NCBI RefSeq assembly: GCF_900698925.1
Contig: NZ_LR217713.1
Location: forward strand, 496,001 to 560,000
From: Erwinia_E haradaeae_I
Lineage (GTDB): Bacteria > Pseudomonadota > Gammaproteobacteria > Enterobacterales > Enterobacteriaceae
DNA: 64,000 nt
Direction: 5' to 3'
A program made the position numbers and the translations under genes. Under the pieces are notes generated by a model, which saw nothing but the letters and a program-made list of their open reading frames with translations, searched no databases and had not been told where the DNA came from. The first letter of the stretch is position 1; each line of letters opens with the position of its first letter. Below, piece after piece: positions 50,099 to 60,210 of the stretch.

Positions 50099-51490
50099 AT
50101 GTTAAAGATTTTTAATACCTTAACTCGCAGAAAAGAGATATTTAAACCTATACATCATGGTAAAGTGGGTATGTATGTATGTGGCATGACCGTGGATGGA
50201 GCTTGTCATCTTGGACATGCTCGAACCTTTGTTACTTTTGACATGATAGCACGTTATTTACGTTATATTGGATATCAACTCAACTATGTACGTAATATCA
50301 CTGATCTTGATGATAAAATCATTCAGCGCTCCTTTCAAGATAGAAAAGATATTAAATATTTCACACAAAATTTAATTAATAAGATGCATCAAGACTTTTC
50401 TGCATTAAATATTTTACCACCTACTCACGAACCACGTGTAACACATCATATTAAAGAGATCATCGAACTGGTTCATAAACTGATTATATTAAAGTATGCC
50501 TATCTTGCAAAAAATGGTGATGTAATGTTTTCTATCAAAAAATACTTGCAATATGGTATTTTATCACGACAAGATCCTATGAAGCTACAAGCTGGTATAC
50601 GAGTAAAATTAATCGATAATATCAAGCGTAATCCAATCGATTTTGTATTGTGGAAAGTTTCTAAAGATAATGAACCAAGTTGGCCATCTCCATGGGGTCC
50701 AGGACGTCCTGGGTGGCATATAGAATGCTCTGCAATTAATTATACATATTTAGGGGATCACTTTGATATTCACGGAGGTGGATCAGACCTTATATTCCCA
50801 CATCACGAAAATGAATTAGCGCAGTCTAGCTCTGCATATAACACTCCATATGTTAACTACTGGATTCACTCTGGCATTATGATTATTAATCGTGATAAAA
50901 TGTCCAAATCATTAAATAATTTTCTTTCTGTACGCGATATATTAAAGCGTTATGATGCAGAGACTATACGTTATTTTCTTATGTCTTCACACTACCGAAG
51001 TGAACTACATTACAATGAGGTTAATCTTAATCAAGCCCGCTTCTCTTTACAGCGTTTATATATTGCATTACGTCATACAGATACTAGCAGTTATTTAGAA
51101 CAAGATATAGAATTTGAGACTAAATTTCATCAGTTAATGAATGATGACTTTAATACTCCTGGAGCTTATTCAGTTCTATTTAATTTAGCCCGAGAAATTA
51201 ATTATAATAAAATAAAAAATCCAATAAAAGCAAATAACTTAGCTACACGCTTGCGTATATTAGGTAATATTATTGGTTTATTAGAGCAAAAACCTGAACA
51301 CTTTTTAAAAAAAAGTAATACGGTATTTAGTAATAACACGCTTTTAAAGGTTGAAGAGCTTCTTCAGATTAGGGTTGAAGCACGTAAAAAGAAAGATTGG
51401 AATAAAGCTGATACTGCTAGAAAGTCTTTAAGTCAATTAGGTATTCTTTTAGAAGACGGCATAGAGGGTACTGAGTGGAGGAGAAAATAA
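50099..51490 (+). CDS. cysS: Cysteinyl-tRNA synthetase
   Basis: CysS is the class I enzyme that charges tRNA-Cys. The 463-residue product matches E. coli (461). The zinc ligand Cys28 lies in MYVCGMTV, the HIGH motif HLGH at 37-40, further zinc ligands in WHIECSA and HHENE, and KMSKS at 267-271. It stands alone and divergent from lpxH, as in E. coli once ppiB is removed. Confidence 0.98.
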   Translation: MLKIFNTLTRRKEIFKPIHHGKVGMYVCGMTVDGACHLGHARTFVTFDMIARYLRYIGYQLNYVRNITDLDDKIIQRSFQDRKDIKYFTQNLINKMHQDFSALNILPPTHEPRVTHHIKEIIELVHKLIILKYAYLAKNGDVMFSIKKYLQYGILSRQDPMKLQAGIRVKLIDNIKRNPIDFVLWKVSKDNEPSWPSPWGPGRPGWHIECSAINYTYLGDHFDIHGGGSDLIFPHHENELAQSSSAYNTPYVNYWIHSGIMIINRDKMSKSLNNFLSVRDILKRYDAETIRYFLMSSHYRSELHYNEVNLNQARFSLQRLYIALRHTDTSSYLEQDIEFETKFHQLMNDDFNTPGAYSVLFNLAREINYNKIKNPIKANNLATRLRILGNIIGLLEQKPEHFLKKSNTVFSNNTLLKVEELLQIRVEARKKKDWNKADTARKSLSQLGILLEDGIEGTEWRRK

Positions 51491-52542
51491 CCAGAAGTTG
51501 AATCATTAATTTTTATCATAAAAGTCTTTCTTCTGTTTTAAGGAGAGGTGAAAATTTAAAAAGAACAAATGTTCTTAATATTCCTAGAAAATAAAATATT
51601 TATTTTCTCATAACATAAAAAGGAAAATTTTTAATAATTTATATAATCAAAATAAAACATAATGACCTATAAACATCTATATCATTTTGACTTTATACAC
51701 TATACGACATGAGTTTAGCCATCACCATAATGATGCCTTTTATTTATATATTTACACAATGCTTAGATTGAGATTGGTTTAAACATCACATCACTTATCT
51801 TAAACAGATAAGTTGTAAATCTTATACTGACAAGATCAAGATTATGATGAATATATGACATTAAAGTTGTTGTGATCTAATGTTTGATAAATCATTAACA
51901 CGATATTATATTGATTGTATCAATCTAAGCAAAGCTACTCCTATACAGATATAGTTTCTCACTCTTTAACTTATATAATTATATAAACGTATAAATGGAA
52001 AGTTCAGTAAGTATTATTAACTAATTCTAGTTAGTCTCTTTAATAATGAGATTTTAAATCTCATAACACACTAGGATCTATATCTATGAATTTTTTATAT
52101 TTAAGATATCTTCTTTTTAGAGCGCGTTCTTTACAAGCTATCATAAGTAATATGTTCTTAAAATTATAATATAAATTTGATATGTTAATACTATTGTTAA
52201 TGATCTTGTTTATGAACAACATAATTGTTTCATTTATAATTGAATAATGCAGAATGGTAACATTATGAGGATCCTGTATTAGTTGCATAACCTTAAATAA
52301 ATTTTATTATACTTCCTAAGAAGAGTAGATAAAGAAAAAAATTATAGATAATCATCTATTTATAGAAATTATTTCTTATATAGACCAACTCATTACCCAT
52401 TAGCGGATAAGAAGTTATAATTTTGTCTAACATGTACTGAAGATATTCTATGAATTGCATAGAATATATAAAAATATATATATTTAGAGTAATTATATTA
52501 GAGTATATACCGAATAACTAACATACTTCCTTTCCTAATCTA
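51491..52542. other. Non-coding gap cysS-aspS
   Basis: A 1.05-kb convergent spacer. It includes a 75-codon minus-strand open frame (52061-52288) after an AAGG sequence, with no recognisable family and very AT-rich codons, probably chance. A perfect 10-bp hairpin lies at 52443-52467. Confidence 0.45.
52443..52467. repeat. Strong hairpin, perfect 10-bp stem, 5-base loop
   Basis: ATATTCTATG, loop AATTG, CATAGAATAT, 76 bases beyond the aspS stop. Without a T-run on the aspS strand, a terminator role is uncertain. Confidence 0.5.
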
Positions 52543-54318
52543 TTATTGTGCATCATTTAATTTTTGTAATCCTTCTAGTCCTAATTCACTTAATACCACT
52601 GCATTAAGTGCTTGCGGAGACTCAGTCATCAAGCAAGACGCTGAAGTGGTTTTAGGAAATGCAATAACATCTCGTATATTATCCGCATCAGTTAATAACA
52701 TAATTAATCGGTCTAGTCCAAACGCCAGTCCAGCATGTGGGGGGGCGCCAAACTTTAAAGCATCTAGAAAAAATCCAAATTTTTTATGTTGTTCTTCTAA
52801 AGAAATCCCAAGTATATCAAATACCGTTTTCTGCATCTTCAAATTGTTAATACGCGCAGAGCCACCACATATTTCATAACCATTTATCACCATATCATAT
52901 GAATCGGAAATCGCTGTTTCTGGTAGACGCTTTAATTCATCTGGCGATATATCTCTAGGCGAAGTAAATGGATGATGCATAGCTATAAAACCCCCTTTTC
53001 CATCACTTTCAAACATTGGAAAATCAACCAACCACAAGGGTGCCCAAGAAGTATAATTAGTAATTTTTAGTTCAGATCCCAATCTTAGACGTAGCGGGCC
53101 CAAAATGTTAGAAACTTTTTCTTTAGTGCTTGCAGATAGAAAGATAATATCTCCTAAAACCCCTTGAGTTCGATTAATTATTTCTTTCAGAATTTGATGA
53201 GGAATAAATGAAACTAATGGACCAATAATTTTTAAGTCACTATTAGCATCTTGTATTAATTTTATCCAAGTAAGATCAGTTTTGGCTTGAATTGGAAGAG
53301 ATTGAGAATAAGTCTTGATTTGTTTACGACTAATTATAGATCCACCTGGAACACGAAGTGCCGCCACACGACTCCCCTTGTTGTTAGAAAGTTCAGAAAA
53401 AATGTGGTGTTCAACTTCTTTAAGAAAATCAGAAATATCTACTAATTCCAAAGGATTACGTAAATCTGGTTTATCAGAACCATATCGTTGATGTGCCTCG
53501 GAAAAAGTCATAATAGGAAATTCACCTAAATCGATTGATTTAATATCGATCCACAACGTACGTATAAGTTGCTCCATTATAATTCGAATTGTTTTTGAAT
53601 TCATAAATGAAGCTTCTACATCAACTTGAGTAAATTCAGGCTGGCGATCTATACGAAGGTCTTCATCACGAAAACATTTAACAATTTGATAATAACGATC
53701 AAAACCCGAAATCATTAATATTTGTTTAAATAGCTGAGGTGATTGTGGTAAGGCATAAAATTTACCAAAATGAATACGACTTGGCACTAAATAATTTCGA
53801 GCACCTTCAGGTGTAGATTGAGTTAATATCGGTGTTTCAATATCAATAAAACCTGAGCCTTCCATAAATTTACGGATTAAACTAGTAACTTTAGCCCGGA
53901 TTTTCAATCGATTTGTCATATCAGGACGACGCAAGTCAAGATAACGATACTTTAATCGTACCGCTTCGCTATTTTCTTCGTTCAGGTTTAAGGGCAGAGG
54001 TTCGGATTCGTTAAAAACAGTCAAGTCAGTGGCAAACACTTCAATGCCACCGGTAATGATCCTGTTATTTTTGTTTTTTTCATCACGACTTCGAACAATT
54101 CCAGTGACTTTGATACAGAATTCATTGCGTAATGTGGTGGCTATAAGAAAAATATCTTGATTAGTTAAATCAAAACATACTTGTACTAACCCTTCACGAT
54201 CCCGCATATCAATAAAAATAAGACGACCAAGATTACGATAACTATGAACCCAACCACATAGTATAACTTTATGTCCTATATACGAACAATTAAGAGATCC
54301 ACAATATTCAGTACGCAT
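52543..54318 (-). CDS. aspS: Aspartyl-tRNA synthetase
   Basis: AspS is the class II enzyme that charges tRNA-Asp. The frame is open 20 codons further upstream, but the ATG at 54318 gives MRTEYCGSLNCSYIG as in E. coli and has an AAGGAA site. The 591-residue product (590) has the N-terminal OB fold, motif 2 FRDEDLRIDRQPEFTQ, the bacterial GAD insertion (about 290-410) and motif 3 GLAFGLDRLIMLL. The GAPPHAG codons create a run of seven G/C, unusual in this AT-rich DNA but in frame. Confidence 0.98.
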   Translation of the reverse strand: MRTEYCGSLNCSYIGHKVILCGWVHSYRNLGRLIFIDMRDREGLVQVCFDLTNQDIFLIATTLRNEFCIKVTGIVRSRDEKNKNNRIITGGIEVFATDLTVFNESEPLPLNLNEENSEAVRLKYRYLDLRRPDMTNRLKIRAKVTSLIRKFMEGSGFIDIETPILTQSTPEGARNYLVPSRIHFGKFYALPQSPQLFKQILMISGFDRYYQIVKCFRDEDLRIDRQPEFTQVDVEASFMNSKTIRIIMEQLIRTLWIDIKSIDLGEFPIMTFSEAHQRYGSDKPDLRNPLELVDISDFLKEVEHHIFSELSNNKGSRVAALRVPGGSIISRKQIKTYSQSLPIQAKTDLTWIKLIQDANSDLKIIGPLVSFIPHQILKEIINRTQGVLGDIIFLSASTKEKVSNILGPLRLRLGSELKITNYTSWAPLWLVDFPMFESDGKGGFIAMHHPFTSPRDISPDELKRLPETAISDSYDMVINGYEICGGSARINNLKMQKTVFDILGISLEEQHKKFGFFLDALKFGAPPHAGLAFGLDRLIMLLTDADNIRDVIAFPKTTSASCLMTESPQALNAVVLSELGLEGLQKLNDAQ

Positions 54319-55800
54319 AATAATATTCCTTGAGGATATAGGTTTAAAAAGTTTTATGGTTAAAGATATAGTTCTCAATATTGGTATTTTTAAGAACGCT
54401 TGAATAATTAGATATAATTTAAGATTATATATTTAGATATAATGTCGTATATATAACTGGCTATTCTATTCTAACAGAATCGGTTATACCGTACCTGGTA
54501 AGAATTAATAAGTACTAATACCAATCAAAATAAGTCTGTATCCTTGTTAATTCGACCGATCATTTAACAGTATGATTTGATCTTCTTGATAGTAATATGC
54601 AATGAATATAAAAAAAATAAATAATATAGTAATTATTGATTACGTAAATATGACTAATTACATGAGTGTTGCATGTTTATATTAAATACTAAAAAGAATC
54701 ATTAAAATGAATTTAATCTCAAGGACCATTAAAATATAAATATATTTTAATGTTACATTCTATGTTTTCATAGATATGAATCTAATTTTCTATAATTGAG
54801 CGTTTCAGGATACCTTAAGCATATACTATAGTAGTAATTATATGAGAGTATCTTTACTATTATATCTATATAATAATATAAAATATAAAAGATCTTTTTA
54901 ATGTCAAAGATTTAAAATAAAGACTCTAATTATATCCTAGAGCAAAATTGAATTATTTGATGTTATCTATAACCATAATAGATAAGATTAATAATGCATC
55001 AAAATTCTATTGCATGATATCCAGATAACATAGAAATAAATTTAGTATATGTATTTATATTGTCTATAATAAATGATTTCAATCAATACTTGAATCAACA
55101 AATTGAGACTAACCATACTTAAACTATCTATTCAGATAAACTCTTTTCATAATATAAGTAATGTATAAATTTTTATGCCACTTCTAGTCTCTTTATTATC
55201 TAGTGATGTTACGTTAAAACATAGAAAATCATCTATCTTCATTATTCTATTGAAATGTAGTTATATAAATATATTTATTACTTATAGCAATCAGCTTATT
55301 CAATACTATTACAAGTTTATATGTTAATTGAACATTAAAATGACACTAAATAATATTCATTGGTTCTCATTATACATAGAAAACAGTCTATCAATATATA
55401 TCTCTGCATTAGTTTATTTTTTTATTCTCTTCTCTTGTATTGAAAAATAATTTTGAAAAAATACACCATCTAGATTTGAATAGCATCACAGCCTGATGAT
55501 AGAGGCCCTCAACCATTAATCTTAATCTAGAATGAAAAATAAAAACTATTATATGTAATAAGCTATTGTACAATTTGATATATCTAATGAGATATGTTTC
55601 CTTATTATGGAAAAAGGAAAAGTTTATGATCTATCAAGATTATTAAAACAATGCGTACTAAACCTTATCCACTCTTTTTAAATATAAAACGTAACTCCTA
55701 ATGTGTTATAATGAAATAATTAAAAGATCTATATTGATGACAACACATATTTTTGTATAAACATAGATATTAATGATGGATAAAATTATCGCTACGTTTT
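54319..55800. other. Non-coding gap cysA-aspS
   Basis: 1.48 kb of AT-rich sequence with no supportable gene. A patch at 55485-55530 is clearly less AT-rich and holds a CATCA-TGATG mini-stem, but no reading frame or known RNA could be matched. Confidence 0.45.
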
Positions 55801-56862
55801 TTATAAGGCTTGGTTTCCATGATATAAACGTGCATTCTGTAAACCAATAAATATATACTCACCCCGTTTAGGTGGGGACTCTACGCCCTTCATAACTACA
55901 CTTAACGGTTCAGTTTTCCATGTTGTGGGTTCCAGAACTAACTGCCAATAGTGCCCCCGTGGACTAACTTCTAATATTCGAGTTGGTAGAGGGGTTTTAA
56001 GAGTTTTATGACGACTAATATCTACTTCCCATGGTCGTAAAAAAAGCTGAACCTTACCTTGATAAGTTGTGGTCTTAATAAGAGGCCAAGAATATAGATC
56101 TACCTGACATTGAGAGCCATGTATATTTCCTTCAACACAGTTAACTTCACCTAAAAATTCTAGAACAAAGCGAGTGGCAGGATCATTCCATACCTGATCA
56201 GGTGTACCGACTTGCTCAATATGACCTTGACTCATAACTACTATAAGATCGGCGACTTCCATAGCTTCTTCTTGATCATGGGTAACAAATACACTAGTGA
56301 ACTTTATTTCTTCATGTAACTGGCGTAACCAACGACGTAATTCTTTACGCACTTGCGCATCTAGAGCTCCAAACGGCTCATCTAGTAACAAGATTTGTGG
56401 CTCCACCGCAAGCGCACGCGCTAAAGCAACACGTTGTTTTTGTCCCCCTGACAACTGAGATGGAAAGCGATTGGTTAAGTGACCTAGCTGCACCATCTCT
56501 AAAAGTTCTGTCACTTTTTTTCGAATAGAACTTACTGAAAGTCGCTTTCGTTTTGGTTGAACAGTTAATCCAAAAGCTATATTATCAAATACTGTCATAT
56601 GACGAAATAACGCATAATTTTGGAAAACAAAACCAACTTGGCGGTCACGTGCGTGCACTCGACTAACATCTTGACCGTGAAAACTTAAATAACCCGTATT
56701 CTGACTCTCGAGACCGGCAATAATACGTAATAGTGTTGTTTTTCCTGATCCAGAAGGACCTAATAACGCCACAAGCTCTCCAGAAGATATATCTAGAGAT
56801 ATATTATTCAAAACTTGTGTGCAGCCAAAAAATTTATTTATATCACTGATTGTAATACTCAT
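55801..56862 (-). CDS. cysA: Sulfate/thiosulfate ABC transporter ATPase CysA
   Basis: CysA is the ATPase of the sulfate/thiosulfate importer. The 353-residue product (365 in E. coli) has Walker A GPSGSGKTT (residues 35-43), Q-loop QNYALF, signature LSGGQKQR (137-144), Walker B ILLLDEP (157-163), the H-loop THDQEEAM and a C-terminal regulatory TOBE-like domain. It is last in cysP-cysU-cysW-cysA, 22 bases after cysW. Its ribosome-binding site is a run of nine G. Confidence 0.97.
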   Translation of the reverse strand: MSITISDINKFFGCTQVLNNISLDISSGELVALLGPSGSGKTTLLRIIAGLESQNTGYLSFHGQDVSRVHARDRQVGFVFQNYALFRHMTVFDNIAFGLTVQPKRKRLSVSSIRKKVTELLEMVQLGHLTNRFPSQLSGGQKQRVALARALAVEPQILLLDEPFGALDAQVRKELRRWLRQLHEEIKFTSVFVTHDQEEAMEVADLIVVMSQGHIEQVGTPDQVWNDPATRFVLEFLGEVNCVEGNIHGSQCQVDLYSWPLIKTTTYQGKVQLFLRPWEVDISRHKTLKTPLPTRILEVSPRGHYWQLVLEPTTWKTEPLSVVMKGVESPPKRGEYIFIGLQNARLYHGNQAL

Positions 56863-56871
56863 CCCCCCCCC
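56863..56871 (-). promoter_or_regulatory. Poly-G9 Shine-Dalgarno tract abutting the cysA start codon
   Basis: Nine consecutive G on the coding strand run directly into the cysA ATG (TAGGGGGGGGGATGAG). No other ribosome-binding site is present, so the tract must serve, although the spacing is tight for its last bases. Confidence 0.75.
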
Positions 56872-56884
56872 TAGTCATATATTA

Positions 56885-57730
56885 TCATCTATTTTTTAAT
56901 TTCCATTGAAATACGTTTTTCAATAAAAGTGTTAATATTGCTATCATAGTTAATAATGCAGCAGCACTAAAAGCGCCAACGGTATTATAATCTTGATGTA
57001 ATAATTCAACTTGTAATGGTATTGTATAAGTTTCACCTCGAATTGATCCAGAGACTACTGATACAGCTCCAAATTCACCAATAGCTCGTGCCGTAGTTAA
57101 AACCACACCATATAGCAATGCCCATCTAATGTTTGGTAAAGTTACATGATAAAACATCTGCCAACCACATGCCCCTAATAGTATTGCCGCTTCATCTTCA
57201 TGCTTACCCTGGCTAAGCATAACTGGTACTAATTCACGCACTACAAATGGACAAGTAATAAAAATAGTTACAAGAACCATGCCTTGCCACGAAAACATCA
57301 GTTGAATATTATGAGCATCTAGCCACCCTCCAACGGGACTATTCATGCCCCAAAATAGCAAATACATTAAACCCGCTACTACTGGTGAAACAGAAAATGG
57401 AATATCAAATAACGTCAATATCAGTTGCCGACCAGGAAAGGAGAAACGTGTAACTAACCAGGCCAATAACGTCCCAAATATCACATTGACTGGTACAGAA
57501 ATGCTTGCAATCAATAATGTTAAACTAATAGCATGTAGCATATTAGAATCACTTAAATTTCTTAATGTTTCAGATAATCCTCCAGAGAAAGCAGTAAAAA
57601 AAATTGCGATTAACGGAACTGCTAATAAGAACAAAGAAATTACTATACCTGTACCTATCAGAATCCATTTCCATCCTTGAGAAATAGAAGAGCGTTTAGT
57701 CTGTAAGATTTCTATTAAGTCTGACATCAA
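56885..57730 (-). CDS. cysW: Sulfate/thiosulfate ABC transporter permease CysW
   Basis: CysW is one of two inner-membrane permeases of the sulfate importer. The 281-residue product (291 in E. coli) has about six hydrophobic segments and the EAA loop EDEAAILLGACGWQMFYHVTLP that contacts CysA. Its ATG overlaps the cysU stop by four bases. Confidence 0.96.
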   Translation of the reverse strand: MMSDLIEILQTKRSSISQGWKWILIGTGIVISLFLLAVPLIAIFFTAFSGGLSETLRNLSDSNMLHAISLTLLIASISVPVNVIFGTLLAWLVTRFSFPGRQLILTLFDIPFSVSPVVAGLMYLLFWGMNSPVGGWLDAHNIQLMFSWQGMVLVTIFITCPFVVRELVPVMLSQGKHEDEAAILLGACGWQMFYHVTLPNIRWALLYGVVLTTARAIGEFGAVSVVSGSIRGETYTIPLQVELLHQDYNTVGAFSAAALLTMIAILTLLLKNVFQWKLKNR

Positions 57731-58560
57731 TGTCCTCCAATCCGCTTTCCAAGCCGGTTCTGCAAGACGTTAGTAAAAGCTAAAAGGAATAAAGAGGTTA
57801 CTAAAATTACTGAGGCAATCGCACTAGACGCTGGATAATCATATTCTTGTAGCCGTACAAAAATCATCAAGGATGTAACTTCAGTTTTCCATGCAATATT
57901 ACCTGCAATAAAAATAACTGCGCCAAATTCCCCTAAACTACGAGTAAAAGAAAGTACAGTTCCTGCTAGAAGCGCTGGACCTAATTCTGGAAGAACCACG
58001 CGGTAAAAACTTTTTTTCGAAGAAGAACCAAGTGTCTCAGCAGCTTCTTCATATTCTGGACCTAATTCTTCCAGAACCGGTTGTACAGTGCGTATTACAA
58101 AGGGTAAGCTAGTAAACGCCATTGCTATAGCAATTCCTAACCAAGTATAAGAGACTTTAATACCGCAACATGATAATAAGTTGCCATACCAACCATGAAC
58201 AGAAAATAATTCAGTTAATATCAGGCCCGCCACAGCTGTAGGAAGGGCAAATGGTAGATCTACAAGAACATCTAATAAATTACGACCCGGAAAATTATAA
58301 CGCGTGAGAATCCAAGCCATTAGCATTCCAAAACAAGCGTTAAATATTGATGCAAGCCCGGCAGAAATGAATGTGACCTTATATGCAGTTAATACTTGTG
58401 GATTAGATATTACATCCCAGTATTCTACTAAAGTCATTTTTGAAAGTTGCATCAATAATGCACTAATAGGAAGCAACAGGATTAGACAGGTGAAAAAAAT
58501 ACTGAAACCAAGGCTAATTCCAAACCCAGGTAGCACTCGTTTACTTGGTAATTCCCACAT
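57727..58560 (-). CDS. cysU: Sulfate/thiosulfate ABC transporter permease CysT (CysU)
   Basis: CysU is the partner permease of CysW. The 277-residue length equals that of E. coli CysT. It starts MWELPSKRVLPGFGISLG, has about six membrane segments and the EAA loop EEAAETLGSSSKKSFYRVVLP. It begins two bases after the cysP stop. Confidence 0.96.
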   Translation of the reverse strand: MWELPSKRVLPGFGISLGFSIFFTCLILLLPISALLMQLSKMTLVEYWDVISNPQVLTAYKVTFISAGLASIFNACFGMLMAWILTRYNFPGRNLLDVLVDLPFALPTAVAGLILTELFSVHGWYGNLLSCCGIKVSYTWLGIAIAMAFTSLPFVIRTVQPVLEELGPEYEEAAETLGSSSKKSFYRVVLPELGPALLAGTVLSFTRSLGEFGAVIFIAGNIAWKTEVTSLMIFVRLQEYDYPASSAIASVILVTSLFLLAFTNVLQNRLGKRIGGH

Positions 58561-58562
58561 AA

Positions 58563-59564
58563 TTACTCATGCCTCGTTGCTAAAAGCTTATCTAGTTCAC
58601 CGCCGCTTGAAAAGTGTGTTTTAATAATTTGATCCCAGCTACCAAAAACTTCTTCTAATTTGAGAAAATGAGTATAGGGAAACCGATTTTTATTCTTTTC
58701 CATTAACTTAGGATTGTTAACTCGATAGTAAAAACTAGTCATAATCTTTTGAGCATCTGGTGTGTACAAGTATTCTAAATAGGATCTTGCGGCCTTTTCG
58801 GTATGATTTTGTCGTATATTTTTGTCAACCCAAGTTACTGGAAAATGCGCAATAATATTAATAGATGGTAAAATTACCTGATATCCTTTTTGTGGATAAC
58901 GATCCCGAATCGTATTCACTTCAGATTCAAAACTAATGAGTACATCGCCCATCTCACTGTTAATAAATGTTGTTGTTGCACCACGACCTCCCGTATCAAA
59001 CACTTCAACATTTTGTAGTAATTGTGTCATAAATTTTTCTATCTTTAAGTGATTATGTCTATTAATTAGATCTGATGCGCTCCAAGCAGCTAGCCAAGTA
59101 TAACGCCCATTGCCAGATGTTTTAGGATTAGAAAAAATTAATTTTACATCACTACGTACTAAATCACTCCAATTTTTTATGTGCTTAGGGTTTCCCTTTC
59201 GTACTAAAAATGCCATTGTAGAATAAAATGGTGAGCTATCGTTAGGTAAACGCTTTTGCCAGTCATGTGGAATTAGTTGACCTTTATCGTGCAAGATCTG
59301 TACGTCAGTGACTTGATTATAAGTTACGACATCTGCTTTAAGTCCTTGCAAGATAGATAATGCTTGTTTTGAGGAACCCGCGTGAGATTGTTTAATAATT
59401 AGTGTATCACCAGGATTATTTTTTTCCCATTGCTTCTCGAAAGGGGGGTTAAGAGCTGTAAAGAGTTCGCGCGAGACATCATATGAACTATTCAGTAAAG
59501 TAGTCGCCTCTACTCCACCACTTAAAACTAATGAAAATATATAGGCTGCTATTTTTTTTCTCAT
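58563..59564 (-). CDS. cysP: Periplasmic thiosulfate/sulfate-binding protein CysP
   Basis: CysP captures thiosulfate and sulfate in the periplasm for CysUWA. The 333-residue product (338 in E. coli) has a signal peptide (about residues 1-20, likely cut after VEA) and the family core TLLNSSYDVSRELFTALNP, KQSHAGSSKQA, ADVVTYNQVTDV, FDTGGRGATTTF and the C-terminal HFSSGGELDKLLA. The close match to CysP, not Sbp, at both ends settles the paralogue. It heads cysP-cysU-cysW-cysA; the neighbouring cysM is missing. Confidence 0.96.
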   Translation of the reverse strand: MRKKIAAYIFSLVLSGGVEATTLLNSSYDVSRELFTALNPPFEKQWEKNNPGDTLIIKQSHAGSSKQALSILQGLKADVVTYNQVTDVQILHDKGQLIPHDWQKRLPNDSSPFYSTMAFLVRKGNPKHIKNWSDLVRSDVKLIFSNPKTSGNGRYTWLAAWSASDLINRHNHLKIEKFMTQLLQNVEVFDTGGRGATTTFINSEMGDVLISFESEVNTIRDRYPQKGYQVILPSINIIAHFPVTWVDKNIRQNHTEKAARSYLEYLYTPDAQKIMTSFYYRVNNPKLMEKNKNRFPYTHFLKLEEVFGSWDQIIKTHFSSGGELDKLLATRHE

Positions 59565-59881
59565 CGATTATTTTATTATGCCTCCTGAAAATAAAAAACT
59601 ACTATAGAAAAATTAATCAAGTTTATTAATAACCTATATAAATAATGTAGAAATTTTATATATCATTTTGTACTTCTCCATGAAAAAACACTATAAGTGT
59701 TGGTCATAGGTTATTTATCTGTAATAAGAACAGAGCATAGATATACAAGTTCTTTATCTAAGGTTAAGAGTCTAAACTTATCATCCGAAGATTTTCTTTA
59801 TTTTTTACCAATATCTCTTGAAAAATTTATCTTTACTAAAAAACTTTTGATCTGCGTTTATATTAGTATTTTATTATGGAA

Positions 59882-59923
59882 TATTATGCAAACGTCATGG
59901 CATATTATGCAAATGTCATTGAT
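59882..59923. repeat. 21-bp tandem duplication
   Basis: ATATTATGCAAACGTCAT (59882) recurs at 59903 as ATATTATGCAAATGTCAT, a 21-base period with one mismatch in the shared 18 bases. Confidence 0.75.
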
Positions 59924-60129
59924 GTGATCATGTATCATTTTCCTTAGCTTTTCTCACTATATTATCTAGATATGCTGATGCATTATACTATAACCATCGA
60001 ATTCTTTATGTATATTTGGTATATATTAAATAATGAACTAGATAAAAAAGAGATCTCAACTATTACATTCATTAATTCAAATAATTTACGTAGTAAATTA
60101 GCTGGTTTTTCTTATAGGTTTATGCTTTA

Positions 60130-60210
60130 TTAAGCTTGACTTATTAGTTCTTCTCTACCCAATGGTAAACCTAAAGTTTTTCGGAAAAAAGAGACATGAA
60201 TAGTTTTAAT
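60130..60210 (-). pseudogene. Possible relic of a small protein gene (HPr-like segment)
   Basis: A 26-codon open frame, less AT-rich than its surroundings, ends SFFRKTLGLPLGREELISQA then stop. The segment TLGL-x2-G-x4-IS-(x)A resembles [20 protein letters not shown] of phosphocarrier HPr (ptsH). In E. coli ptsH lies in the same chromosomal neighbourhood as cysPUWA. There is no start codon and the similarity is short, so this is a weak call. Confidence 0.15.

Noticed and set aside
52061..52288. 75-codon minus-strand open frame between cysS and aspS
   Set aside because: Ile/Asn/Lys-dominated composition and no recognisable motif; an AAGG before the ATG is not enough.
59697..59927. 76-codon plus-strand open frame upstream of accB
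   Set aside because: Its end is produced by a 21-bp duplication and the translation has no family features.
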